The notes under the pieces were generated by a model. The model saw only the letters and a list, made by a program, of their open reading frames with translations. It did not search any database and was not told the DNA's origin. 64,000 nucleotides of DNA from positions 1-64,000 of the forward strand of contig CANNEK010000002.1 of the NCBI GenBank assembly GCA_947503625.1. Direction: 5' to 3'. This document shows positions 29,590-38,724 of the stretch, one piece after another (the stretch's first letter is position 1; each line of letters begins with the position of its first letter). Position numbers and translations under genes: made by a program. The stretch is from an uncultured Kordiimonas sp. (GTDB lineage: Bacteria; Pseudomonadota; Alphaproteobacteria; Sphingomonadales; Kordiimonadaceae).

Positions 29590-30035
29590 TAAAGAAAATC
29601 CCGAAGCATGGCAACCAGAGGTACATCGGCAGGCGGCATTGGATAATTGCCTAAATCACGAATCTTAACCCACTTGGTTTGCTGACCTTCCTGTGGAGAA
29701 ATCAGGCCATCCCACTTCCGACACAAAAAAAGCGGCATCAGCAGATGAAATTTTTCATAAGAATGGGACGCAAATGCAAATGGTGCCAGACAAGCAGCAG
29801 ATATATCTATATCAAGCTCCTCTTTGCACTCTCTGATAAGAGCGCCTTCAGGCAGTTCACCCTCTTCAACCTTGCCACCCGGGAACTCCCAAAGTCCCGC
29901 CATGGATTTACCCTCAGGCCGCTGGGCAATAAGGATATTTCCATCAATATCCACAAGCGCAATTGCAGCGACGAGGATAGTTGGCAGTCCGGCATCAAGC
30001 CGCACATTCGGTTCAGGACATTCATTCTCATTCAT
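29589..30035 (-). CDS. mutT: Nudix hydrolase, 8-oxo-dGTP diphosphatase (MutT)
   Basis: Hydrolyses oxidised nucleoside triphosphates, mainly 8-oxo-dGTP, to keep them out of DNA. The Nudix box is complete in its key residues: GKVEEGELPEGALIRECKEE (G-x5-E-x7-R-E-x-x-E-E), preceded by MAGLWEFPGG, a MutT hallmark, and with IAQRPEGKS. The final Gly of the consensus is Asp here (EELDID), which is common. About 148 residues from ATG 30035; a start at 30071 is possible. In Alphaproteobacteria mutT is often near argJ-secA; here only a pilin and a small gene separate it from argJ. Confidence 0.9.
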   Translation of the reverse strand: MNENECPEPNVRLDAGLPTILVAAIALVDIDGNILIAQRPEGKSMAGLWEFPGGKVEEGELPEGALIRECKEELDIDISAACLAPFAFASHSYEKFHLLMPLFLCRKWDGLISPQEGQQTKWVKIRDLGNYPMPPADVPLVAMLRDFL

Positions 30036-30158
30036 ACCCGGTGAATTAACGCCAACTTTAACCAAATACAAGCTTTAACACCTTGTTTAGATTTGGAGAC
30101 AAGACTGAGGTCTGGCAGACAAGAAACAGTGTATCAGGCAACCTTGGGGTCAGATTTC

Positions 30159-30425
30159 ATGGCAAGTATATTCAGACAAAACGCATTGATCTCACCAAGC
30201 GATTCAAAGTCCACAACAGTACCGCTGTCGAGGTTAAAAAAACTTGGTCTGTCAATTGCGTCAGATACGCACGGCGCTACTGCAGTGGAATATGGCCTGC
30301 TAGCCGGACTGGTGGCGATTGGCATTGCTGGCGGCGTGGGTGCACTCTCGGACCTGGTGAATTTGTTGTTTGAACTTATCGGCGATGAAACTGTAGCGGT
30401 CACCAATACGATGAATAGTGATTAA
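30159..30425 (+). CDS. Flp/Fap-type pilin subunit
   Basis: An 88-residue protein (longer N-terminal reading possible from 30093). The C-terminal half carries the Flp pilin signature GATAVEYGLLAGLVAIGIAG, with Gly at the prepilin peptidase position and Glu at +5, followed by a hydrophobic helix and a short polar tail. This makes it the major subunit of a type IVb tight-adherence pilus, processed by a TadV/CpaA prepilin peptidase. The leader is long and basic. It lies alone: no cpa/tad genes are in the window, so the assembly machine must be elsewhere, or this is an orphan pilin. Confidence 0.85.
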   Translation: MASIFRQNALISPSDSKSTTVPLSRLKKLGLSIASDTHGATAVEYGLLAGLVAIGIAGGVGALSDLVNLLFELIGDETVAVTNTMNSD

Positions 30426-30592
30426 GCAACCAGGAATGATGAATAAGCGGCGAAGCCTGTTCAATTGCTTGCCACTCAGGTTTAGCCCTGAAACCCGATA
30501 GTTTCAGAATATATTCTTAATACTCAAGCCGTCAGGCCCGGGTTTTAATCAACAACACTTTATGGAATTTCCTGTTCCACAAATGAAAACGA

Positions 30593-30826
30593 TTAGCTGT
30601 AAGCGACTTCCTGAAACTCTGAGGCTTGATAGCGACGGCGAGGCTCTTCATCACTGCTCATGCGCTCGGAAATAACGCGCTTTGCACGTTTCACTTCGTT
30701 CTGCATGTAAGTCAGTTCTGCAAGTTTTTCATCACCCTCGCCTGCATATCGCTTCAAAGCATCCGAAAGCGCTGTTTCAAGTTCGCTCAAGAACTTCAAC
30801 TGCAAATCCAAATTAACTGTTGGCAT
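30593..30826 (-). CDS. Small helical protein of unknown function
   Basis: A 77-residue protein (MPTVNLDLQLKF start, ATG 30826). Residues about 3-55 are predicted amphipathic helix (LSELETALSDALKRYAG, then KLAELTYMQNEVKRAKRVI), with a short polar tail. No known domain recognised. A longer reading begins at 30838. No operon partner: about 212 bp without a gene separate it from argJ upstream, and the pilin lies on the opposite strand. Codon use is like the neighbours, and the predicted coiled coil makes a real small protein likely. Confidence 0.65.
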   Translation of the reverse strand: MPTVNLDLQLKFLSELETALSDALKRYAGEGDEKLAELTYMQNEVKRAKRVISERMSSDEEPRRRYQASEFQEVAYS

Positions 30827-31038
30827 TTCACTCTCCAAAATGACATTGCGGGCGGACCCACAGCCATTTATTCAAAAGACGTGCCAAAAATTAACCTTTA
30901 AAAATCAATGTGTTATTATTTCCCGGGACATGTATTCGGCAGAATTTGCAGTCACGCAATCACACAACAGGAATCTTTGTCCGGCCAACGGATGCAAAAT
31001 GCACTGAATAGTGTGCCTACACCCCTTATGAGCCTGTT

Positions 31039-32283
31039 TTAGCTCCGATAATCAGCATTTATCTCAATATAACCATGGGTCAGATCACAGGTCCAAACGG
31101 TCGCTTGCCCTCCAGCAACTCCAACGTCCATCCTGAACCTGATTTCCTGCTGCTTCATATAATCTGCCGCAACCGACTCCTCGTATGCGCGGCTAACCTG
31201 ACCTTTTTCCGCAACCAATTGATCACCAATCCAGAGCTGCAGGATATCGCGGTCAGCCAGTTCACCCGATTTTCCAACTGCCATGATAAGCCTGCCCCAG
31301 TTCGGATCCTCGCCGGCGATAGCCGTTTTAACCAATGGACTATTGGCGATGGACAAGGCGATCTTTTTTGCGGCTTCATTTGATGCGGCGCCAGTGATTT
31401 CAATGGTTACAAACTTGGTAGCGCCTTCTCCGTCTCGTACAATTTGCTGAGCCAGATCAACGGCCACCTCAGAGAACTTTGTTCGAAAATCGGCCAGCCT
31501 GTCATCATCCGGGTCTTCTATCAATGTTATGTTGGCATTCTTGCCTGTGGCAAAAGCCAACACAGTATCGTTGGTAGAGGTATCACTATCGACTGTAATG
31601 CTGTTGAAGCTGATATCCGTTGCTCTACGCAAAATCTCCGCAAGGCATGCGGAAGAAATCTGCGCATTGGTGAACATGAAACCCAGCATTGTTGCCATAT
31701 CCGGGGCAATCATACCTGAACCCTTGGCTATTCCGGATATGACGACAGGTCGCCCTTCAATGGTCGCTATTCGGCTACAGCCTTTGGGGAATGTGTCAGT
31801 TGTTGTTATTGCAGTCGCCACTTCTCTCCACATGGCGCCTGACAGGCCTTCATGAATGCGCTTTAGGAACCTGGGGAACTTTGACACATCAAGCGGTTCA
31901 CCAATGACACCTGTTGACGCAATCAACACTTCGCATGGGTCGCAGCCAACAATCCGGGACGCGGCGTCTGCCGTTGCCTGTGCAGCTTTTTGCCCTTTCG
32001 ATCCGGTAAAAGCATTGGCGTTCCCCGCATTGACTACAAGCGCACGCGCCGCGCCGCCCGATTTTGTCAATACGTTCCGGCACCACTCAACAGGAGCTGC
32101 CGGCATTTTAGTACGTGTAAATACGCCTGCTGCCCTTGTGCCTTCAGCAAATTTCGCCAACATTAGGTCGGGCCTGCCCTCATACCTCAGCCCAGCCGCC
32201 GCAGCGCCAACTTCAACGCCGGCAACCGGTAATAGATTTGGGAATTGATCAGGGGCCAGTGGGCTTTTTTTTATATCTGGCAT
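31039..32283 (-). CDS. argJ: Bifunctional glutamate N-acetyltransferase / ornithine acetyltransferase ArgJ
   Basis: Moves the acetyl group from N-acetylornithine to glutamate, recycling acetyl in arginine synthesis. The 414-residue precursor autocleaves into alpha and beta subunits: the site is KGSGMIAPDMATMLGFMFT, with the Thr of MATML as nucleophile of the new N terminus. Also visible are RALVVNAGNANAFTGS and GEDPNWGRLIMAVGKS, both family motifs. Whether it is mono- or bifunctional cannot be seen here. Divergent from secA, as in many Alphaproteobacteria; the peptidyl-prolyl isomerase gene often found between them is absent. Confidence 0.95.
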   Translation of the reverse strand: MPDIKKSPLAPDQFPNLLPVAGVEVGAAAAGLRYEGRPDLMLAKFAEGTRAAGVFTRTKMPAAPVEWCRNVLTKSGGAARALVVNAGNANAFTGSKGQKAAQATADAASRIVGCDPCEVLIASTGVIGEPLDVSKFPRFLKRIHEGLSGAMWREVATAITTTDTFPKGCSRIATIEGRPVVISGIAKGSGMIAPDMATMLGFMFTNAQISSACLAEILRRATDISFNSITVDSDTSTNDTVLAFATGKNANITLIEDPDDDRLADFRTKFSEVAVDLAQQIVRDGEGATKFVTIEITGAASNEAAKKIALSIANSPLVKTAIAGEDPNWGRLIMAVGKSGELADRDILQLWIGDQLVAEKGQVSRAYEESVAADYMKQQEIRFRMDVGVAGGQATVWTCDLTHGYIEINADYRS

Positions 32284-32462
32284 TTTAGACTTCGCTCCAA
32301 CTCTTTAACAACGGCAACACTGGGAAAAAGGTTCAATTCCGGCCATTTCAGGCGGTCCGTGAGAAGCGGTCAGTTTGCAAGTCAGTTGGTGGAAATGCAA
32401 GTTGAATGCATGCGCGGTCTGGCTGCACACTTTAATTTGTGCGTGAGAAGCGTTCGCGCAGG

Positions 32463-32491
32463 TTGACAGAAGCCTTGGCTATACTTATCTG
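32463..32491 (+). promoter_or_regulatory. Possible secA promoter
   Basis: TTGACA (32463-32468) followed after 17 bp by TATCTG (32486-32491), about 130 bp before secA. The -35 is perfect; the -10 is only a partial match. The 339-bp gap 32284-32622 between argJ and secA shows no gene; argJ must also start its transcript here. Confidence 0.35.
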
Positions 32492-32622
32492 TGCGTGCAT
32501 TCTTGCACTGATTTTTTGGCTATTCTGCTAAGTGTCCTGCACTTGCTCAACCATCATGAAATCGGCAGCTTTATGGTGCTAAAGTGGTTTGTCCGCGAAA
32601 GCAACGAATTGGGAAGTATAAT

Positions 32623-35457
32623 ATGTTAGGTCTAGGCACACTCGCGAAGAAGGTTTTTGGCTCAGCCAATGATCGGTATCTCTCGAAGCTTGACCCCAAA
32701 GTAGCCGCGATCAACGCGCTGGAACCAGAGCTTGAGACTCTTTCTGATGCAGACCTGAAAGCTAAAACTGACGAGTTTCGGGCCCGCCTGAATGACGGAG
32801 AAACCGTTGACGGCCTTCTGGTGGAAGCGTTCGCTGTTGTGCGGGAGGCCGCCAAGCGCGCGCTTGGTCTGCGCCACTATGACGTTCAATTGGTTGGTGG
32901 CATGGTGCTGAACGACACCAGCATCGCTGAAATGAAAACCGGCGAAGGTAAAACTCTGGTTGCTACACTGGCCGCATACCTGAACGCGCTTCCTGGCAAA
33001 GGCGTGCATGTTGTCACCGTCAATGACTATCTGGCAGAACGTGATGCTGACTGGATGGGCAAGGTGTATGCCTTCCTTGGCCTTACGACTGGCGTGATCA
33101 TTCCCGGGAAAACAGATGAAGAACGCCGGGAAGCTTACGCAGCCGACATCACCTACGGCACCAACAACGAATTTGGATTCGATTACCTGCGTGACAACAT
33201 GAAGTTTCAGCGAGAAGAAATGGTACAGCGCGATTTCGCCTATGCCATTGTCGACGAAGTGGACTCGATTCTTGTCGATGAAGCGCGCACGCCCCTGATC
33301 ATTTCCGGGCCAACTGAAGACAAGTCCGAGCTATATCTGGCTATCGATAAAATTCTGGCTCAGATTGATGAAAACGACTTTGAAAAAGATGAAAAAGCCA
33401 AAAGTGTCTCTCTGACCGAGGAAGGTACAGAGCATATTGAAGAGATTTTACGCGACGCCGGACTGTTGAAATCCGAAAGCCTTTATGACTACGAGAACAC
33501 AGCGATCGTCCACCATGTGGATCAGGCGCTGAAAGCGCGCACCATGTTTGAGCGCGACACGGACTACATCGTCAATGATGGCAAGGTCATTATCATTGAC
33601 GAGTTCACCGGCCGAATGATGGATGGCCGGCGCTATTCCGGGGGCCTTCATCAGGCACTTGAAGCCAAAGAAAATGTCAGCATCCAGCCTGAAAACCAGA
33701 CTCTGGCATCAATTACATTCCAGAACTATTTCCGTATGTACCCCAAACTTGCCGGCATGACAGGTACAGCGGCGACAGAAGCCGAAGAGTTCGCAGATAT
33801 TTACGGGCTTGGTGTCGTCGAAATTCCGACCAATGTTCCAATCTCGCGTGTTGATGAACACGATGAGTTTTACCGCACAGCTTCCGAGAAGTATGACGCA
33901 ATACTGAAAGATATTGAAGCCGCACAGGACAAAGGCCAGCCTATTCTGGTGGGAACAGTATCGATTGAAAAATCAGAGCTTCTTTCGGAATTTCTCAAGA
34001 AGAAAAAAATCAGGCATCAGGTTTTGAATGCCCGGCATCACGAACAGGAAGCCTTCATCGTTAGTCAGGCAGGCCGCCTTGGTGCAGTGACAATCGCCAC
34101 GAACATGGCGGGGCGCGGAACAGATATTCAGCTAGGCGGTAACGCCGATATGCGGATCGCAGAAGAAACGCAGGGGATCGACGATGAAAAGAAAATCGCC
34201 AAGGTCTCCGAACGTATCAAGGCCGAGGTAGCCGCAGAAAAAGAAAAAGTACTTGGAGCTGGCGGCCTTTATATCATGGCAACTGAACGACATGAAAGTC
34301 GCCGCATTGACAATCAGCTGAGGGGGCGCGCAGGCCGCCAGGGTGACCCCGGCCGATCAAAATTCTTCCTGTCACTACAAGACGATCTGATGCGCATATT
34401 CGGCCCCGAACGCATGGACAGCATGCTGGTGCGGCTGGGGATTGAAGAAGGCGAGGCCATCATCCACCCCTGGATCAATAAAGCGATCGAGAAAGCTCAG
34501 CAGAAGGTGGAAGCCAGAAACTACGATATTCGCAAAAATCTGGTGAAATACGATGATGTAATGAACGACCAACGCAGAGTTATTTATGACCAGCGCCGGG
34601 AAATCATGGATATAAATGACGCGTCGGAAACCGTTAGCCACATGCGCGGGGACGTTGTTCAGCATATTGTTGAAAACCGCATTCCACCAAAATCTTATCC
34701 GGAACAGTGGGACCTTGAAGGTCTTCAAGAAGATGTTTCTGAAATACTTGGCCTATCGGATGTGTCGGTAAAAGAATGGGGCAACGAGGAAGGTGTTGAT
34801 GACGACATCATAATTGAGCGCCTGGAAAAAGTAGCTGGCGAAGCCATTACTGCCAAAAGCGAAAAATACGGCGTAGAGTTTTGGCAGCACATTGAAAAAA
34901 GCCTCCTTCTTCAGGTTGTTGATCAGGAATGGAAGGACCACCTGCAGAACCTGGATCATTTACGCCAGGGTGTCGGGCTACGCGCATACGGTCAACGTGA
35001 CCCGTTGAACGAATATAAAACCGAAGCCTTCAGCCTGTTTGAAGGTATGCTTTACCAAACACGCGAAACTCTCACCAAATTACTGGCCCGGGTTGAAATC
35101 GCACCGCAGTTGAGTCCGGAGGAAGTAGCACCACCACCGCCCCCACAAATGATGCAGGCACGCCATCCGGACCCTGACGCTGCAGGCGGCATTGTTTCTG
35201 GCGGTCCTGTTCCTGCCGGTTCGGTTTCCGGCGGCGGCGCAGACCCCAACGACACATCAACCTGGACTAACGTACCGCGCAATGCGCCGTGCCCCTGTGG
35301 GTCTGGCGAAAAATTCAAACATTGCCACGGCGACATGGCTGGTGCCCGTCAAACAGGGCCGGCACCAGCCAGTAACCCTTTTGCAAGTGTTGGCCGCAAT
35401 GACCCCTGCCCTTGCGGTTCCGGCCAGAAGTTCAAGCACTGCCACGGAAAACTCTGA
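32623..35457 (+). CDS. secA: Protein translocase ATPase SecA, with two C-terminal SEC-C motifs
   Basis: Motor of the Sec pathway, pushing preproteins through SecYEG. About 944 residues from ATG 32623 (GGGAAG upstream; a longer reading from 32584 is less likely). The Walker A region is [20 protein letters not shown], the DEAD box [20 protein letters not shown], and [13 protein letters not shown] and [13 protein letters not shown] are present. The tail is unusual: besides the normal C-terminal zinc motif (about 929, [16 protein letters not shown]) there is a second one at about residue 890 ([16 protein letters not shown]). This zinc region contacts SecB and ribosomes. Both motifs keep three Cys and one His. 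A hairpin after the stop probably terminates it. Confidence 0.97.
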   Translation: MLGLGTLAKKVFGSANDRYLSKLDPKVAAINALEPELETLSDADLKAKTDEFRARLNDGETVDGLLVEAFAVVREAAKRALGLRHYDVQLVGGMVLNDTSIAEMKTGEGKTLVATLAAYLNALPGKGVHVVTVNDYLAERDADWMGKVYAFLGLTTGVIIPGKTDEERREAYAADITYGTNNEFGFDYLRDNMKFQREEMVQRDFAYAIVDEVDSILVDEARTPLIISGPTEDKSELYLAIDKILAQIDENDFEKDEKAKSVSLTEEGTEHIEEILRDAGLLKSESLYDYENTAIVHHVDQALKARTMFERDTDYIVNDGKVIIIDEFTGRMMDGRRYSGGLHQALEAKENVSIQPENQTLASITFQNYFRMYPKLAGMTGTAATEAEEFADIYGLGVVEIPTNVPISRVDEHDEFYRTASEKYDAILKDIEAAQDKGQPILVGTVSIEKSELLSEFLKKKKIRHQVLNARHHEQEAFIVSQAGRLGAVTIATNMAGRGTDIQLGGNADMRIAEETQGIDDEKKIAKVSERIKAEVAAEKEKVLGAGGLYIMATERHESRRIDNQLRGRAGRQGDPGRSKFFLSLQDDLMRIFGPERMDSMLVRLGIEEGEAIIHPWINKAIEKAQQKVEARNYDIRKNLVKYDDVMNDQRRVIYDQRREIMDINDASETVSHMRGDVVQHIVENRIPPKSYPEQWDLEGLQEDVSEILGLSDVSVKEWGNEEGVDDDIIIERLEKVAGEAITAKSEKYGVEFWQHIEKSLLLQVVDQEWKDHLQNLDHLRQGVGLRAYGQRDPLNEYKTEAFSLFEGMLYQTRETLTKLLARVEIAPQLSPEEVAPPPPPQMMQARHPDPDAAGGIVSGGPVPAGSVSGGGADPNDTSTWTNVPRNAPCPCGSGEKFKHCHGDMAGARQTGPAPASNPFASVGRNDPCPCGSGQKFKHCHGKL

Positions 35458-35475
35458 TCTCACGATCCAAATTCC

Positions 35476-35497
35476 CCGGGGGCCATACGGCCTCCGG
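35476..35497 (+). terminator. Likely secA terminator hairpin
   Basis: CCGGGGGCC (35476-35484) pairs with GGCCTCCGG (35489-35497) with one G-U pair and an ATAC loop, 18 bp after the secA stop. Only CTTTG follows, so termination may be partial. Confidence 0.6.
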
Positions 35498-35590
35498 CTT
35501 TGCACCTGAACTTAATATGAACATCTGGATCAGCTTCTTCTAATCTGATGCGCTGTAATCTTGCCTCATACCTTATGGAGGACAAGACAA

Positions 35591-36469
35591 ATGTTGAGCA
35601 AAGCACGCAACACAAGCAGATCAAAAAGCCTTTTGTTCCTGAGTGGACTGTGTATCACTGCGGCGTCTGCGGGGCAGACCGTTGCAGCACATGACTATGC
35701 TCAGCAAGTTTATGATCCTGTTAGCGTTGAATTTCGCGCCAGCCATCCATTTCGGGTGTTTGTTGATGTAGCTGGAAGACAGGACAGCAGGGGGCGAGGT
35801 ATTGACCCTACAGACCATTTGATCAGGGACAAGCTGCATCATCAGCTTCCCGGCAACATCGTTCTGGTATCAGATCGCGGCAATGCAGACATGATCGTTC
35901 GTGCGCGGCTCACAGATTATGATTTGGCATTTCATGTCACAGATGTTGCACGCCGAAACAAGAAGTACAAAAAACGACGTCGTCACACGCCGGGCAAGTG
36001 TGGCCTTCACAAGCGAGCCACCTACACGCGAGTGACAGAAAGAGGTGTATCACACGCCGATTATCAGCTGACCTTCAAATTGCGCGGTGACCAGAGCTAC
36101 CGGGATGTTGTTCAGATTCAGGCGGCAGAGAGCTACCGGTATGGCAAGGACCTGAATGCCCTGACCAATTGTGGTTACGCGCCGTCAGTGCACTATCCAA
36201 ACAAAACTGTAGAGCGCTTGTTTGCGCAAGCAGGTGGCCACTTCAGAGACGTGCTCGCGCGCGAAATCGAAGCCGAAAGTTTGCAAAAGCTGACCCATGT
36301 GCTTGCTGGCAATATTCAGGCACGTGCAGACCAGTTTTATGTAAGGCTCGCCAGTCTAAAACAAGCGCATCAGCCACACATCAACTCAGGCGCACGGGTC
36401 TACGACTATGACGATGTGAACAGGGAACCCGCTCGTCGTCGCCTGAGTTTTAATTGGGAAGATGAGTGA
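35591..36469 (+). CDS. Exported basic protein of unknown function
   Basis: A 292-residue protein with signal peptide (LLFLSGLCITAASAGQTVAA, cleavage near residue 32). The mature protein is rich in Arg, Lys and His, with a cluster KKYKKRRRHTPGKC and a pair of possible disulfide cysteines (GKCG and LTNCGYAP). The middle (about 60-115) reads like a beta-alpha unit, with residues such as DMIVRARLTDYDLAFHVTDV, seen in lipoprotein-type domains, but I cannot assign a family. It begins at ATG 35591 with GGAGG nine bases upstream. Single gene between secA and a DUF6058 gene on the other strand. Function unknown; it might bind nucleic acid or heparin-like anions, which is inference only. Confidence 0.7.
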   Translation: MLSKARNTSRSKSLLFLSGLCITAASAGQTVAAHDYAQQVYDPVSVEFRASHPFRVFVDVAGRQDSRGRGIDPTDHLIRDKLHHQLPGNIVLVSDRGNADMIVRARLTDYDLAFHVTDVARRNKKYKKRRRHTPGKCGLHKRATYTRVTERGVSHADYQLTFKLRGDQSYRDVVQIQAAESYRYGKDLNALTNCGYAPSVHYPNKTVERLFAQAGGHFRDVLAREIEAESLQKLTHVLAGNIQARADQFYVRLASLKQAHQPHINSGARVYDYDDVNREPARRRLSFNWEDE

Positions 36470-36541
36470 TCTTCATTGCCGATTGCGGCGTAAACCCGAG
36501 TGAGCATGTCCTCGTAGGCAAGCTTGGGTTAATCGCCCAAT

Positions 36542-36597
36542 GAGGCGTCCGGATTGTTTCGAGTTTCGTTTCGAGTTATCCCGGACGCCTCTCATTT
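36542..36597 (+). terminator. Rho-independent terminator with large loop
   Basis: GAGGCGTCCGG (36542-36552) pairs with CCGGACGCCTC (36581-36591); the 28-nt loop holds the direct repeat TTTCGAGTT twice. The arm is followed by TCATTTTTC. It lies 73 bp after the exported-protein stop and just before the converging DUF6058 stop. Confidence 0.75.
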
Positions 36598-36598
36598 T

Positions 36599-37279
36599 TC
36601 AGGCTTTATTATTAGACAAATATTTTCTTCGCACCTGATTAATGTAGGTCTCGCGAGAACTGCGTAAAACTTCATGCGGTGCAAACGGCGATGAAACATC
36701 GTCCAGTTTGTCAACGGCGCGTTCAAGCTCCCTCAGCAATGTCTCGCATGATTGAGTGTCCAACTGTTTGCAAAGGAATTTGATTTTGGCCGCCATAATT
36801 TCTTTGGTGGCAATATCGTAGGCTGCAGCAGTTTTTGTACACACACTATATGTGCCATCAAGATAGTGCTGCCACTCACTTGAAAACAGTTCTTCCGCAG
36901 CTTGTCCGGCAACCGCACCATTCTCATCAAAAAGATGGGAAAGGCCATAATCCCGAGCTGCCAATTCAACAAGAGCTCGCTTATAGTCGGCTTCAAACTC
37001 TTGCCTGAGTTTCACTGCAACCTCCGAAAGAGGCAGGTGCCTTGCATCAATATCTTTGGACTTCTCTACAGTTGATGCGGTGTAATATGCTGTCGATACC
37101 TTCTCCTCAAAAATACCAAAAAAAGAGCTAATCCTCATGTCTTTCCAAACTGTATAGGCAGGGCCCGGCAAGCAGCCGGCTGCGATCATATCCAGCAGCC
37201 GGTTTTCCGGCAAACCGCTTAAAGCCGCTACCTGTTCCAACTCCAAAAACCTGTCATCAACATATTGATAGCTTGACAT
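36599..37279 (-). CDS. DUF6058 family protein
   Basis: A 226-residue protein. The N terminus reads as a short HTH-like segment (FLELEQVAALSGLPENRLLD); the middle has SSEWQHYLDGTYSVCTKTAA and the end FAPHEVLRSSRETYINQVRR, which I recognise as the DUF6058 family described as natural-product biosynthesis proteins of unknown role. ATG 37279 has AGGAG five bases upstream and is preferred over longer readings up to 37480. It has no operon partner: nrdB ends 110 bp upstream behind its own terminator. Function unproven; I have moderate confidence in the family name. Confidence 0.6.
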   Translation of the reverse strand: MSSYQYVDDRFLELEQVAALSGLPENRLLDMIAAGCLPGPAYTVWKDMRISSFFGIFEEKVSTAYYTASTVEKSKDIDARHLPLSEVAVKLRQEFEADYKRALVELAARDYGLSHLFDENGAVAGQAAEELFSSEWQHYLDGTYSVCTKTAAAYDIATKEIMAAKIKFLCKQLDTQSCETLLRELERAVDKLDDVSSPFAPHEVLRSSRETYINQVRRKYLSNNKA

Positions 37280-37334
37280 AAATACTCCTATGTTCATGAT
37301 TTGTTCTATATAGCATCCAATCACAAACATCATC

Positions 37335-37366
37335 AAAAAAAACGCCCGGCGAAAGCCAGGCGTTTT
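37335..37366 (-). terminator. nrdB terminator
   Basis: AACGCC (37341-37346) with GGCGTT (37359-37364) and an inner GGC/GCC pair around a GAAA tetraloop, with A6 on the plus strand giving the U-run in the minus transcript. It is 25 bp downstream of the nrdB stop. Confidence 0.85.
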
Positions 37367-37388
37367 ACATGACACACTATAGGCCCGA

Positions 37389-38375
37389 TCAGGCGAAAGC
37401 GTCGTCCCAACTGCCCTGGGTCGCAGCTTTGGAATATTCGGTCGCCCGGTTTTCAAAGAAATTCGTATGCTCAACAGCATTGAGCATGCTGTCCAGCCAG
37501 GATAGGGGGTTTTCTTCTACATGATAAACTGCTTCCAGACCAAGCTGGCCCAGCCTGCGGTCTGCAATATAGCGAATATACTGTTTCACTTCCTCCGCAG
37601 TCAGCCCTTCAATGGGCCCCAGTCCAAACGCCAGATCAATGAAAGCATCTTCATGTTCAACAATGGTTTTACAGGATTGGGTAAGTTCATCCTGCAACGA
37701 CTGATCCCACAATTCGGGGTTTTCAGCCATCAGTGTGCGGAACAACTTTACCATGCTGTCACAGTGCAGGCTCTCGTCGCGCACAGACCAGGTGACAATC
37801 TGCCCCATGCCCTTCATTTTATTGAAACGCGGGAAGTTCAGCAACATTGCAAAACTGGCAAATAGTTGCAGCCCTTCTGTGAAGGCACCAAACACAGCAA
37901 GTGTAATGGCGGTCGAGCGCAGATCATCTGAATTGAACTGCTGCATATAATCGTATTTGTCCTTCATTTCCTTATAGTGCAGGAAAGCGGAATACTCGGT
38001 TTCCGGCATGCCGATGGTGTCCAGCAGGTGGCTATAGGCAGCAATATGGATTGTTTCCATATTCGAGAAAGCACTCAGCATCATCTGAACCTCGGTGGGT
38101 TTGAACACCTTGGTATAATGCTTCATGTAGCAGTTGTTCACTTCAATATCACTCTGAGTGAAGAAACGAAAAATCTGCGTCAGCAAGTTCTTTTCGGACG
38201 CGTTCAGTTTACGCGCCCAATCCCTTACATCCTCAGCCAGTGGAACCTCTTCAGGTAACCAGTGCACTTGCTGCTGCGTCAACCACGCTTCGTAAGCCCA
38301 TGGATATTTGAAAGGCTTGTAAACGTGGCGTTCCGTCAACAGGTTACTTACTTCAAGTACATCGGTTTTTTCCAT
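37389..38375 (-). CDS. nrdB: Ribonucleoside-diphosphate reductase beta subunit (class Ia)
   Basis: The radical-generating subunit of class I ribonucleotide reductase. About 328 residues from ATG 38375 (AGAGG upstream). The di-iron ligands are visible: QSDIEVNNCY (Asp), NMETIHIAAYSHLL (Glu, His and the radical Tyr in AAYSH), EGLQLFAS (Glu) and SVRDESLHCDSM (Glu, His). Tyr in the radical position makes it a tyrosyl-radical enzyme, not a Mn/Fe class Ic protein. The partner NrdA lies about 2.4 kb away, separated by two genes on the opposite strand. An NrdR-box-like palindrome is 129 bp upstream. Confidence 0.95.
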   Translation of the reverse strand: MEKTDVLEVSNLLTERHVYKPFKYPWAYEAWLTQQQVHWLPEEVPLAEDVRDWARKLNASEKNLLTQIFRFFTQSDIEVNNCYMKHYTKVFKPTEVQMMLSAFSNMETIHIAAYSHLLDTIGMPETEYSAFLHYKEMKDKYDYMQQFNSDDLRSTAITLAVFGAFTEGLQLFASFAMLLNFPRFNKMKGMGQIVTWSVRDESLHCDSMVKLFRTLMAENPELWDQSLQDELTQSCKTIVEHEDAFIDLAFGLGPIEGLTAEEVKQYIRYIADRRLGQLGLEAVYHVEENPLSWLDSMLNAVEHTNFFENRATEYSKAATQGSWDDAFA

Positions 38376-38472
38376 TGGCGAGCCTCTAAAAATGTTGGTG
38401 CCGGTTCCTTGAGGAAGCGGGCAAGTATAAATGAAATGGATGTGCACCAGAGCGCAGAATCACAGCACTATA

Positions 38473-38488
38473 CTACCGCACTTGGTAT
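38473..38488 (-). promoter_or_regulatory. Possible second, weak NrdR box at nrdB
   Basis: CTACCGCACTTGGTAT matches about 7 of 16 positions of the NrdR consensus (ACACWATATATWGTGT) and lies 31 bp from the better box, the spacing of NrdR pairs. Low confidence. Confidence 0.3.
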
Positions 38489-38503
38489 ATGGGAATTGGA
38501 GAA

Positions 38504-38519
38504 ACACAATATTTTGCGT
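38504..38519 (-). promoter_or_regulatory. NrdR box upstream of nrdB
   Basis: ACACAATATTTTGCGT matches 14 of 16 positions of the NrdR consensus ACACWATATATWGTGT. NrdR is the ATP/dATP-sensing zinc repressor of nrd genes. It lies 129 bp upstream of nrdB and 206 bp upstream of the divergent dehydratase gene. The 349-bp gap 38376-38724 contains no other gene. Confidence 0.65.
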
Positions 38520-38724
38520 TTTGCTCGCCGGTTATCTGTTCCAGGACAAAAGCAGATCCAACAAGACCAACGAATTCAGTTGCTTAGTTTGCACTGGCAC
38601 GTTCTTAAAAAAACACTGTTGGCAGTGATGCAAACGATTGCCCTTTTCCCGGCAAGATCTCATTGCAATTGTATGCAACATGACCATAGGCTGGTCAAAA
38701 TTTTTCAGACGAAAGCATGTGGGA

